Source of the DNA: Endotrypanum monterogeii
Lineage: Eukaryota; Euglenozoa; Kinetoplastea; Trypanosomatida; Trypanosomatidae
Direction: 5' to 3'
NCBI GenBank assembly: GCA_000333855.2
Contig: CM007345.1
Coordinates: forward strand, 280,724 to 344,723
DNA length: 64,000 bases
Shown here: in pieces, positions 31,668-42,400 of the stretch
Layout of the letters: every line of letters begins with the position of its first letter
Position numbering within the stretch: the stretch's first letter is position 1
The notes under the pieces: model-generated
Databases searched by the model: none
What the model was told of the DNA's origin: nothing
The model's input: the letters and a program-made list of their open reading frames with translations, nothing else
Made by a program: the position numbers and the translations under genes

Positions 31668-32389
31668 TGTGTTTTTTGTTGTTCTATTGTAAAATTCTCT
31701 TCCTTTTTTTTTTTTTTTCAGATGCGTTCTGTTGGCTGTATGACGACTAATAGCCTGAACAGGGTATCTGCACATGTAGGCGAACCTCAACGGTTTGTAT
31801 TGCACCATGACTCCATCCGGACTGTTCATGTTGTGTAACGTTCCACGGACTCAGAGAGTGGATTCAGTGGTCTACTGACTTTCTCACTTCCGCTTTGATC
31901 GGATTTGAAGTGGGCGATATGTGCCAGCTGAACTTGTCTGGCAAACGGGTTCTTATCTATGTAGTAGATAGGGCCATACGCTTCCTATCTCGATCGATTG
32001 CAGAAGCGGTGACGTCTGTCACGCGGGTGATTACGGCGGGAGGGGAGGGAGTAGTCTCTCTCTCTCTCTGTGTGCGTGTTTTTCTAGTGGTCGGCAACAT
32101 CAGTGAATGTATGCAATGTGTAAGACTGCCGGACCTCAGTCATCTCTCTTCTGGAGCACCGGACCGTTCTCTTCATGCTGTGTGCGCCGATGCACCGAGT
32201 CGCCCGACAACGCTGCTTTTTTCAATAAATTATGTGGATACTATTTGCGTTGAATTCTTCAGGGCGTGGAAATGTATCTCTGTGTGTTACTGTTGTGCTT
32301 TCTGTGTGTGCACCTTTCTTGGGCCCTTCAGGGGGTGTGGAGGCTGAGGTACCACCTGTGTGGTTGCCGCTCGGGTCGCCAAGGTGTTT

Positions 32390-33090
32390 GACACGGCAAT
32401 GGCTGTGCTGTGCTTGTCTGCCCGCGTGTCCCTCGTCTGTTTCTTTTTGTTTGCTTCTTTCTCCTTTCTCATGCTTGGGAGCTTTGTTCGTGAGACCGCG
32501 CTACCCCAGCAAGGCCTGACAGGGCGTCTGCGCTCTTGTCAAATTATTTCTTTCATAATATGCAGGGGATCTGCTCGAGGGCTGTCGTCACCGTTATGCA
32601 GAGTTCTTGCTTGGTTTCATCTCTCCCCCTCCGGACATTGTCAGGGCAAGGAAAACGTCTAGTTGGCTACCCTCGCAGGTGCCGCAGCAGATGGGGATGA
32701 TGCTTCCAATCTGAGGGGCCGCGAAGACATCTACCCTTTTGTTTAAAAAAAAAAGCTTTTCCTGGTCTACCCAGACATCTCAAGTTGGAGTGCGCTCATC
32801 AGGTGAATGGGACCCCTTGGGGAAAGCACCATGTGCCCCCCACACGACGAGGTTATGGCTTGTCTTCCCACGGCGACAGAGGAGGGCGGGCCCAAAACAC
32901 GCCAACTTGGGGAGACGCACCTCAGCGCGTGTGCACCTTCTGCTGTTACGCTATTTACCCGTGCACAGGCGTCACAGGGAACGGGGTGCGCTCTGAAATC
33001 TCAAGAGGACGACGCAGTATCATCGCACACGCAGTATCTTGTTAGGGGAAGAGATTGGGTAGCGTGCAGAGTGAGGTATTAATTCTTCTT
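32390..33090. mobile_element. Possible decayed SIDER-type retroposon remnant
   Basis: About 700 bases of balanced composition, including an A10 run at about 32746-32755, in the middle of a low-complexity spacer. Size and location suit one or two degenerate SIDER elements, but no signature could be verified by eye and the strand is unknown. Confidence 0.2.
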
Positions 33091-34699
33091 CTAGGAAGGC
33101 CACTACAAAGCATACCGTGTGGAGAAAAAACACTGACCAGCTCATCGACCTAGCTCGTGGCGGGGTGCGCATAGTGGTGTTCACACTGGCACGTCTCATG
33201 CGCCGCAGGCCCAGCGGATATTTTGCTTACGACTGCAATGGCCTTTCTACCGTACTGCCGGGGGAAGGAGAGAAGAAGGAAGACAGCACTGTGGGCTTCT
33301 GACATCCCCAGAAAAGTGATATACAAAGGCCCTTCCTTCTCTCCCTTTCCCGCGCACACACTCACCCACCCACTGACCCACCCACACACACACACACACA
33401 CTCACACCGCTGCAAGAGATAGAGAGAGTTGGTGACATTGGCTTCTGTTGTTCGACACGAAAAGATAGGAAAAGCCAATCTCAGGCGCTCATCCATCATA
33501 CGCGGGCGCACAAGGTCCTTTCTCCCATTGCGATGACGATATTCTGTTTCAGATCCCCCCCCTGTGAATTCTCCTGCCAATGGTCTCAACAACGGTAGAT
33601 CAGGCCGTCTCCCTCCTCCTGCGAATCGAGGCTATGTGATAGTGTCTTTGACTCCTCTTTCATTTTCGCAGAGCGGTGGGGGGGGTGGACGGCTTTACGG
33701 ATTCGCCTGTTCTGACATTTGTCTTATCCTCTCCTTCACAGCTATAACTGCTGCTGTTGCTACTGCTGTCGCTGTCGCCCTTTCTCTGCGTTTTTTTTTT
33801 TGGGCTATACAGGAAAAAAAAATGTTTTGCGCTCGCATGTGTGCGTGTGGGTGTGTAGGGGTTCGCACGTGTTTATCTGTAGTGCGTCTTCGTCGTGGCC
33901 ACATACAAATGCACAAAAACTGAAGGAGACTCGACAGCGACCAGAAATATTAGATAGTAAGGACCTACACATTAAACATATAAAACATATCCTATCCAAG
34001 CTGTGCGCGGAGGGAGGGGGGGGGTGGTAGTCGGCGGATAAGCCGCACGTCCGCACTGTTTCGGGAGGGTGGGGCAGAGAGATGGAGTAGGGAGGCGACA
34101 CGGTATCCAGCAGGGTTAATGCGTTGTCAACTACTTCGTGCGTGCGAATTTGTGTTTCACTACACGCCATGCTCCTCATTTCTCTGCTGTTGTATGCATG
34201 CAACGAATGCCACAACCCCCGTAACAGACGTATTTCTAGCATAGAGAAAGGCAATGACAGCCGCTTGATCAGCTGATGAGCTAATGCAATATTTGCTCAC
34301 TCGCACACGTCGATAATCGCCAAAGTATTCAAACCTCCGCACCTTCACCTCTCCCCCTCCCTCCCTCCGTTTTTTTTTACCATACTATAATTTTTCCTAC
34401 TTCTCTATCCTGACCTTTGTACCCCTCTCCCCCGACACATCAGCGAGTACCCTCTCTCTGTAATTTTTTTTCCAGCTTTCTGCTTAGTTGACTGATCAAA
34501 CACGCACACATACAGAGGGGAAATAACGCGACCGGCCTCTGTTCCCTTTAACATCAGCGACAGGTACGTTGTCAGGTAAGGACGTGGCAGCAGTGTAGTT
34601 GAGGCGAAATGAATATGGAGAGTCCATCGGACATGTGCCTATCGCTCATTGACACATAAATACACCCATCTTTGACGTGTGCAACGACGCAGGTATCTA

Positions 34700-34701
<2 letters not shown>

Positions 34702-34736
<35 letters not shown>
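34702..34736. repeat. CA microsatellite
   Basis: About 17 uninterrupted CA units. Confidence 0.9.
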
Positions 34737-34738
<2 letters not shown>

Positions 34739-34907
34739 ATTTACATACAAATATATATACATAAATATACATAGATACTCCTGGACGAGAGCAAGAGACC
34801 TCTCAGAAAGCGAGAGGTAGAGACATTGCACTTCATTTTCGGTGCCATACAAAGGGAGGACGAAAGCTGCGCACTAGCTTGTGTAATCGTCATAGTTTTT
34901 TTTTTTT

Positions 34908-37900
34908 ATGGGCAGCCACGTAACACGTGCTTCCTGCTCCACTGCCGTCGCCTCTGTAACCGCGAAGGGTGGAGCCACGAGGCTTTCCACTTATACTGGC
35001 GTATCGCTAGATGCACTGGTGCACTACGAGCGTGCAGCGTTACATGTGCCGCACAGTCTTGACGCTCTCCAACAAAACCTAGAAAAAAAGGGAGATGGCC
35101 CGCGAGCTGATGCGGTAGCTTCCATGCTGGAGAGCGAGAGCGGCCCGACAGCTGTGTCACAGACTCCACGGCCTCCTCTGTTTCACGTGGAGATATGTAT
35201 ACTGCACACTTCTCGAAAGGAGTGCGAAGACAAGCAACATGTGCCTCTGAGCAGTTGCAACGATGGTGTGGTGATGGGAACTTCTTATTGCGATGGTGTG
35301 CCTGTGCTACTCCAGGAGATGGCCTGGGAATGGTTCAGCAGCATACGGCGACAACACCAACTGAGCACCGTTGCAGTCTCCAGGCCGCACGCAGTCGCTC
35401 CGGAGCATATGGTGGTGTGGAGAGCTCGCGCTTCACAATTGCTTCACGACTATGTAGACTCGCAGCTCTACGAGAAAGCCCTGAAACGCGCTAGGAAGGC
35501 AGCGAAGGGCGGCGCGCAAGCCCGAGGGTCGACATCAGCAGTGGCGCAACGTGACGAGATCTGTTGTGGTGGTGCACACCATACACCACAACCGCTCATT
35601 TTCCAGGCTTTATTTGAATCCTACGGAGGACTGAGTCACTCGCTGACCACGCAGCGCAGGAGCATCGGTGCCGTTGCTGCGAGTCTCCCTTCCTCCGACG
35701 GCTCGAATAGTTTTGTGACGCCATCGATGTGGTGCGCTGTCCTGTGCCAGTTCCTGCGTGCACTTCCTGAGCCGTTGATGCCATCCTTGTGCAGCCGCCG
35801 TCTCGAATCCCTCGCTGGCAAACCTTCCGGTGCGCTCTCAGCTGCCACAGTCCCGCCGTCATCCTCTGGCGCCGTGCACGCGGCGGTGCGTCGAGTCATC
35901 AAAGAATCATTTGTATTGACAGACGTTGTCGCATACACAACGTTTTGTTACGTTCTCAATCTGGTTCACCAACACCGCGCCGAGTTATCCGGCGACGAGG
36001 TAGAGGCAGTGGCACAGGCGATCGTGCGGGAGTCGAGCCTTGTGCAACTGATACGAGAGGTTGCACACGCTTGCAAGCCTGAGTTACAAATGTTTTTCCC
36101 TCCCCGGACGTTTGTGGCTGAGCTGTCAAAGGTTGCTTCTGTTGCCTCCATTGTCCGCAAGGCAGGTCCTAAAGTTGTCCGCAGCGGCGACAGGCTCACT
36201 GCAACTGGAACCCCACCATCAACTCCGCTCTCCACGTCTACCCGAGCCGATGGCTGCACAACACCTTTGTTAAAATCAAATTCTGCAGCTCGTGCAGCCG
36301 CTGCCGGCGACATCCCTGCCGGTCGACATCGCGGCTGCATGGCACCCCCAAAGGATGAACGTACTTCCATCAGCTCTGCAACTGATGCAGGCTCAGTCCA
36401 AGAAGATGCGACTCGTGACAGCAACATCGGCGAACAGCGAGAGTCGAAGGGAGTCACAGCTGACGTCGTGGCAGAAGAAGGTCCAAGTCGATCGGTGATG
36501 ACAGAGTCGGCTGCCCAACCCCCCGTCATCTTTGCTGTGAAGACGCCTCCTGTTCCGACGACTCTTTCGGCTGGAGGTGGTATGAAGCGGCAACCCCCCA
36601 CGTCGCTGTCGAGTGCTGCTGCCAGCAAGGGGGACGAGATCGGGAGTGAGCACTGGACTCATGCAACGGCAGTTGACATCATCTCAACTGCTGCCCCGCA
36701 AGCGGAAGAAATACGCCCCACCTCATCGAGACAAGTGCAGGGGTCTCGGACGACTGCAACCGTTGAAGAATCCCGCAGTCAGCAACGCTCTGAAGAACGT
36801 TTCGTGGTCTCCACCAAAACACCGTTGATGGGGATTGACCCCCTTCGCGAGAGCAGCGAGCTAGTGGCATCGGATCACCCTTGTCCTAGTTCTCAGCTCG
36901 AAGCCAAGCAACAGACAACGCGTTCAGAGGACCAGGACGTGCAGCCACCTTTCCAGCAGTCAAGCCGCCCTGAGCTCAGCTCCCTCTCGACCAGCAAACT
37001 CGAGGTTGCCCTCTATCCCTCTGCGCTCGAGGACCCAGCGGGGGTGGAGGCCGAAATGGAAGCCTTGCAGCGTGCCCTTCGCCTTTTGGGCAAATCCTCG
37101 CCGGTTGCGACATCTGATGCATTCAGCAATAGCAGCAGTGGTAGCCGCTCCCATGAGCGCCCCCCAATTAGGGGGTGTGGCGCGCCGCAAGGTTCTACCA
37201 TGGTCAGCACCAGAGCGCACGTGGCGTCGAGGCCTGCGCGACTGCCGCCCTCGCACCATGTGCGCCACACCCCGTTGGCCATCACCTTCCCACAAAATAG
37301 ACGTTCATATGTGCCCAAATGTAGCAGCGTCTCGGCGCCCGTGTCCGCCATATCCGTGCGGCATTGTTCGCCGTCGCCACACCTTCGGGTACCACCAATC
37401 CCTGGAGACACATCTTCTGCACCACTGCCGGCGGTGGTTTCTTCTTCACAAGCGGCAAAGTCACTTCTCACGGCGCTCACCGCCGCCAAACAGCGCTTCC
37501 TGACGGCACCAACGACGACGACGACTCGCAGAGGAAAGGCGGTCGCTGTACTTGTGCCGCGGAGGGCGGCAGAGCGTGTCGGCCCGGCCGCCGCGCCAGG
37601 CGGGAGCGTTTCAGAGAGGGAGGTCGATGTCCACAGTGAATTTCTCATGGCCTACCCCCGCAATGAGTCTCGCTCGATGTGCGAGAGCCTCGTCGAGCCC
37701 TTCAAAATGATGACGGGGTCATGGTCCCACGCGTCTTCAGGAATGCCAGATGCTGTCGACTCTGCGGGTGGTCAACGTGAATTTCCCGCGAAGGCGCGGT
37801 GGTTTGTGGAGGAGCGGCCTCCGCTACGCAAGTACGCTGTCATCGGCAACGGCGTCCCTGGCGTCGTGGGCAGGTCGGATAAGCTGTCGGGTGTAGACTC

Positions 37901-38576
37901 CTCCCTTGCCGAGCATCCTTCTCACTTCGATCGAGAAAAGCAGCGACCTGAGGTACCACAGCGAGGGACGAGTTCAAGCGGTGTCTTCTCCTCCGCGCCA
38001 TTAGAGTCTACCGACTCAGTCATGTGCGTCGATACGACCCGTGAATACCACGGCGAGGTTTCGGTGCGCACGAATCCCCAGAGCAATTTTCAATCGTTAT
38101 TAGTAACGGAGGAGGAGGACAACGTAGTCGACGCTAAGCATGCGCACGTCGGTCCTCCTATGGGACATAATGCAGGACACGTGGAGTCGGACGGTACTAT
38201 CCCCCCCACAGCGACAACGGCGTCCCCTGCCAATTCTGTAGTGGACGTTCCGGCTGCGCAGCATTTGAAGGGGTTGGAGCAGGAGCTCAAGCAGCTGCGT
38301 CATGTGGTGCGCACGCTTGAGTCTCAGCAGTTTGTCAAACTCCGCCAGGCATCCGCGCAAACAGCAGAGCTGCGGGCGCAGTATATGGAGCTGCAACACC
38401 AACAGAGAACACAAGAGCAGCACTTCCGCCTCACTCGGGCACATATGCAAAGTTTAGAGAAAGAATTAGGTGACTTGCGTAGTGTCAAGGCTCGCCTGCT
38501 GATGCAGTTTGTAGTCTCCCAGCAGGAAGGCGCACGACTGCGAGACTCGTTGTTGCTAGGTGTGACACGCACATGA
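34908..38576 (+). CDS. RhoGAP-like protein with C-terminal coiled coil
   Basis: 1222 residues. A RhoGAP-type domain probably occupies residues about 225-390: FLRALPEPLMPS at 282-293 is the signature helix of the family, preceded by PLIFQALFESYGG and followed by a helix resembling the later GAP helices (VVAYTTFCYVLNLVHQHRAE). RhoGAPs speed GTP hydrolysis by Rho-type GTPases. The usual catalytic Arg loop (G.FR..G) is not evident before the signature, so catalytic activity is doubtful. Residues about 400-1110 are Ser/Thr/Pro-rich and probably disordered. Residues about 1120-1218 form a strong coiled coil (LKGLEQELKQLRHVVRTLES...). The chosen ATG directly follows an 11-T run; an AG just inside the gene (34914-34915) could remove it, in which case the next in-frame ATG is at 35124. 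Confidence 0.78.
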   Translation: MGSHVTRASCSTAVASVTAKGGATRLSTYTGVSLDALVHYERAALHVPHSLDALQQNLEKKGDGPRADAVASMLESESGPTAVSQTPRPPLFHVEICILHTSRKECEDKQHVPLSSCNDGVVMGTSYCDGVPVLLQEMAWEWFSSIRRQHQLSTVAVSRPHAVAPEHMVVWRARASQLLHDYVDSQLYEKALKRARKAAKGGAQARGSTSAVAQRDEICCGGAHHTPQPLIFQALFESYGGLSHSLTTQRRSIGAVAASLPSSDGSNSFVTPSMWCAVLCQFLRALPEPLMPSLCSRRLESLAGKPSGALSAATVPPSSSGAVHAAVRRVIKESFVLTDVVAYTTFCYVLNLVHQHRAELSGDEVEAVAQAIVRESSLVQLIREVAHACKPELQMFFPPRTFVAELSKVASVASIVRKAGPKVVRSGDRLTATGTPPSTPLSTSTRADGCTTPLLKSNSAARAAAAGDIPAGRHRGCMAPPKDERTSISSATDAGSVQEDATRDSNIGEQRESKGVTADVVAEEGPSRSVMTESAAQPPVIFAVKTPPVPTTLSAGGGMKRQPPTSLSSAAASKGDEIGSEHWTHATAVDIISTAAPQAEEIRPTSSRQVQGSRTTATVEESRSQQRSEERFVVSTKTPLMGIDPLRESSELVASDHPCPSSQLEAKQQTTRSEDQDVQPPFQQSSRPELSSLSTSKLEVALYPSALEDPAGVEAEMEALQRALRLLGKSSPVATSDAFSNSSSGSRSHERPPIRGCGAPQGSTMVSTRAHVASRPARLPPSHHVRHTPLAITFPQNRRSYVPKCSSVSAPVSAISVRHCSPSPHLRVPPIPGDTSSAPLPAVVSSSQAAKSLLTALTAAKQRFLTAPTTTTTRRGKAVAVLVPRRAAERVGPAAAPGGSVSEREVDVHSEFLMAYPRNESRSMCESLVEPFKMMTGSWSHASSGMPDAVDSAGGQREFPAKARWFVEERPPLRKYAVIGNGVPGVVGRSDKLSGVDSSLAEHPSHFDREKQRPEVPQRGTSSSGVFSSAPLESTDSVMCVDTTREYHGEVSVRTNPQSNFQSLLVTEEEDNVVDAKHAHVGPPMGHNAGHVESDGTIPPTATTASPANSVVDVPAAQHLKGLEQELKQLRHVVRTLESQQFVKLRQASAQTAELRAQYMELQHQQRTQEQHFRLTRAHMQSLEKELGDLRSVKARLLMQFVVSQQEGARLRDSLLLGVTRT

Positions 38577-38851
38577 CGATCGAGCAGCGCACCTCTCTTG
38601 TGCCTGCGCGCTTTGAATGGACTGTCTTGCAGTTTTTTTTTTCTGTGTGGGGGTAGTGCTGGTGGAGGTTCGAAGGGGAGAGGTGTGTACACACGTGGCC
38701 CATTCTGTGTGGACGGCTCATGCAACGCTGAGGATCAACAGCAACAACTACGATGCTCAGGGGGAAAAGGGGTGCAAGGAAGTGTGCCTTGGTGGCTTTG
38801 TTGAACTCATCACTCTACCCTCCTCTCCCCTCCCCACGCGCACATACAAAC

Positions 38852-38885
<34 letters not shown>

Positions 38886-39177
38886 GTTGGTATATTTCGG
38901 TGCTTTTTTTTTTCCAGAAACATGCCTAGGGTAAGATCAGCAGGATGTCTTGTATTTGTCTGCGTTCTGCATTAGCATTCCTTTCAGTCGACCTGACCTT
39001 TTTTTTTTTTCGGCACTATTAGTGCGCACGTGTACGTTAACGCAGTTATGCATACATCGCTCAACATTGTTGTTATCTTTCCCCTTCGCTCTTTGCATGG
39101 CCAATAGATAGTACCGCTCAGCTGCACTCTCGAGCGCTCACCACCGCAGCAGCCCCTCCCCCCTCGCTCTCTCTCTT

Positions 39178-39208
<31 letters not shown>

Positions 39209-39411
39209 TCCCTACTCCTCTACCCCCACCTTTTCTCTCCCTGTTGCGGCCTGTTTTCATAGCGAGGCTGCGTTTCTCTTCATCCTCTTTCTATTCTGCC
39301 TAACGTTTGCATTCTTTCCCTCACCCCTCCTCTGCTCCTCGGCGACGTAAGGAGGGCACTACATGCCGGCGCACATGCCAACCTCCACTCCTTTCCTTTC
39401 CTCAAGACTTT
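38577..39411. other. Spacer
   Basis: No gene seen. Holds a TA array at about 38852-38882, a CT array (about 39167-39193) and a CA tract just after it. Confidence 0.6.
39379..39406 (+). promoter_or_regulatory. Candidate trans-splice acceptor for the gene at 39412
   Basis: A T/C tract (39380-39403) is followed by AG at 39405-39406, only five bases before the ATG. An acceptor further upstream (AG near 39353) would place two out-of-frame ATGs (39363, 39375) before the start. Confidence 0.4.
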
Positions 39412-42400
39412 ATGTTTTCTGGGTTTCACCACCTGCGAGGGGTGGCCGTGGGGAGCAGTGACGATGCACGACTCACCGTGGCGGCGGCGGACTCCGCTCC
39501 AAGCAGCTTTGGTGTCTATCGAGCGCTCCCGCGTCGAGCGAACAGGGTGGAAAATCCTACGGGGGGAGTCATGTCTTCTTCAACCAACGTTCATCAGACG
39601 TCGCCGCCGCCGCCGCTGAGTGGCCTTCCGTGGAATTCGTTTCACCACGCTGATGCATACAACACAAGCGATGACGAAGGCGATGTGGACTCGAGACCGA
39701 TCGGTGGGTCAACGTCGTCTTCATCATTTCGCGCCACAAATCACTATCCATCTGCGGACGCTTCTTGTGGCTCGTACAGCAGCCCCCTCGGTCATCGATG
39801 CCACAGAGACGATATCGCACGGTCTCATTCGATTAGGAGACAGCAGCCCGGGGAATGCGTCTTTTCTTCAATGACCACAGCACCGCTTTTCACGGCTGCC
39901 TCGCCTAGTCGTCGACAGCCTGCGGCACAGCATCTCTGTGGCGCACCATACATCACCTCTACTGCGGCTGGTGCTGTGCCAGCGTCGAACACGCCGTCTG
40001 CCAAAGTTTCTGGCGCTGCAGTCAATACCACGCCCTCGTTTCGGCGCCGCAGCACAGGTCGGGGAGATCCGCCTCGTCCGAGCGACCACGGGGTCAGATT
40101 TTCCATGGACAATACAAAGCGAAGTAGCTGCGCTGGTGCCCCGGCACCAGGAGGCTATGCAGGAACGCCCAGTGATGTCGAAGGCGACCCTGCAGAGGGC
40201 GACAGCGAGACCGACGTATCCACCCATCAGAATGCGTCAGTGGTGGTGATGACTGCACCAAGGTCTCCGAATGCACCGTATGATAATTACAACGCGTCGA
40301 TACATCTGTCAAGGAAAGTCGCATCTGCGTGCACAGAGCCTCGGCTCACGCAAATGACATTGCCGTCGTCTTCGTCCTGTGCGGTGGAGGATCTTCTGGT
40401 GAGCACGTCCGCAGCTGCTGCTCGCATTGAACATCCCCGAGGCTACAACATTGCAGCACGTCTTGGGCAACAGCAAGAATTGTGGCGACAGAGGGCTCGA
40501 TCACTTCCCAACCGCCGTGCCACTTCAGCGGTTTTCGCTGCGGGTAAGCAACAGTCGCCACGACTTCGCACAGCACAGTGGGCCATCAGGCTGATTGAAG
40601 AGTTTGTGGCGCAATTGGCGGTGCAGCAGCAATCAGCGGTGGTCAAGCCGATCGTTTGCTCGCCGTCTGGCGTGGCGAGTGGAGTGGGCGGTAGGCCAGC
40701 GGGTGTTGGTGGCCGAGGCGCTACGATTGAGACCACAGTGTCCGACCTGACTGCGACTTTCTTGTCCTCGCGCTACGGGGTGCTGCGGTGGCGTCTCATG
40801 TTGAATGAGCTGGCCGCCTGTCTGCATTTTTATCAGCGTATCAGCCCAGCCTGCGCAGTTTTTGGCGAATACTTCATACGCGTGGACGTGGAGAATTTAG
40901 AGGATTTTCACCTTTTCTGTCGTCTCTACGCAGCTGGAGACATTCACCACTGCTCAAGGGTGGAGATCAGGCGTGTGTCTATCGGCACAGGCACCGATAA
41001 GGACGCCTCAAATCTTTACACTACCGTCGTGCGTCGCTACGTGGACATTCGGGAGGTGTGTGATCGACTACAGCACATGCTGCAGCGTGTCTATTTGACC
41101 CACTGCCCACCGTCCCTTCTTCCTGGGCAGGGCGGCTCGGGTGTCAGCCCGGTCTTATCAGGTGATGTATCGGTGTCTCGTCAGTCTAGTGGGTTGGTAC
41201 AATATTGCTACGCCCGTGATCCTCCCGCTCACTCGGCACAGGTGCGGCGACAGTGGCACCTCGCCGCTGAAGATGTTCGCGAAATCAAGAGGGCAGTGCT
41301 TGGGTGGGTGGCGGGGGCGACACGCCAGATCACTCATGAGCGCCGCGACTGTGCGGCGAGGCGGCACACAGGTGACGTAAAAAAGGATCAGTTCTCTCAA
41401 ACCGTGAGTGAAGAGCTCCAACGCGTTTCGTTTGATCGCCAGGGCTGGGTGGATGCGTACGCGCTGGTACAGGCCACCGTGGAGGCGGTGAGGCTGGTGT
41501 GTCGAGTTGACCACACCTTACCTGAGAGGCAGGAGGAGGATGTAGGGGGGCCCAATGGTGAAGACGGCGGCGTCGAGAGAGTCGATGTCATCACGAATCC
41601 TTCAGAGCATCAGCGGCAACAGATAAGTCAGTCCATGAATGACCCTTCCCGCAGACTGCAACTGCAGCGTACCCCTGTTTCCCCAAAGTACGCAAGTGAA
41701 AGGTATAGCAGCTATGGAACTTCGAATGCAAAAGAAGGGGGCCAGCAGTCCTTCAATCCTCAGTCTAGCACACCAGTCTCGGTTGATGTTTCGCCCCCTC
41801 GCACGTCCACGAAAGGACTTTTGTTGTCCTCTCCGCGCAGCAGCGACGCATCACGGAGCCGCTGCCCAGACATCAGCACCCGTCCTCTTCCTGGTGCACT
41901 CCGCTCTCACCCATGGACCATGCAGCGCCCCTTTTCTCTCACACCGCAGAGGCGAATGGCCTCAGCAGAGGAACGTTCACCAAGTGCGCCCGTAGGTCGC
42001 GTGCAACAACGGCAGCAGGACAACAAAGAGGACACAATGGGTACGGCTTTGGGTCACTTCTCGCCAAAGAAGTCATTTTTTTCTTCGAATGAAGAGCCTT
42101 ACCACCGCCACCCATATGTCGCGAACCTCCGCGGCAATCGGTTGTGGGCCGAGGCACTAAAGCAGGCCGCGGCAGCGTCACAACAGCACGTGCGCTTCTT
42201 GTCTGCTTACTATCCGTACGTAAATGCGCAGGTACAGAGCGCGTCACCGCCTCCCAAACGCCACGGTGGAGCATCTGCAGTGCCGGGCACTTGCGAATTC
42301 TCATCCTCTTTTGTGGATGCCACCGTGGACGTCTTTGATGCGGAGCTGCAACGACGTCGAAGATACAGCGGAGACAATGAATCGGGTGACTCCTCTGGAA

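Larger units (their letters stand above)
31668..34907. other. Long spacer
   Basis: About 3.2 kb without a supported gene. Bases 31860-33110 are largely not low-complexity. After that come CA-rich tracts (about 33356-33405), a poly-G tract near 34013, a T/C tract (34340-34480), a CA array (34702-34736) and a short TA tract. The open frame near 31895-32347 lacks an ATG start and has no recognisable homology. Confidence 0.55.

Noticed and set aside
31895..32347. Open frame of 150 codons after the PH-domain gene
   Set aside because: It begins at TTG, not ATG, and ends in Cys/Val-rich repeat translation; no homology seen.
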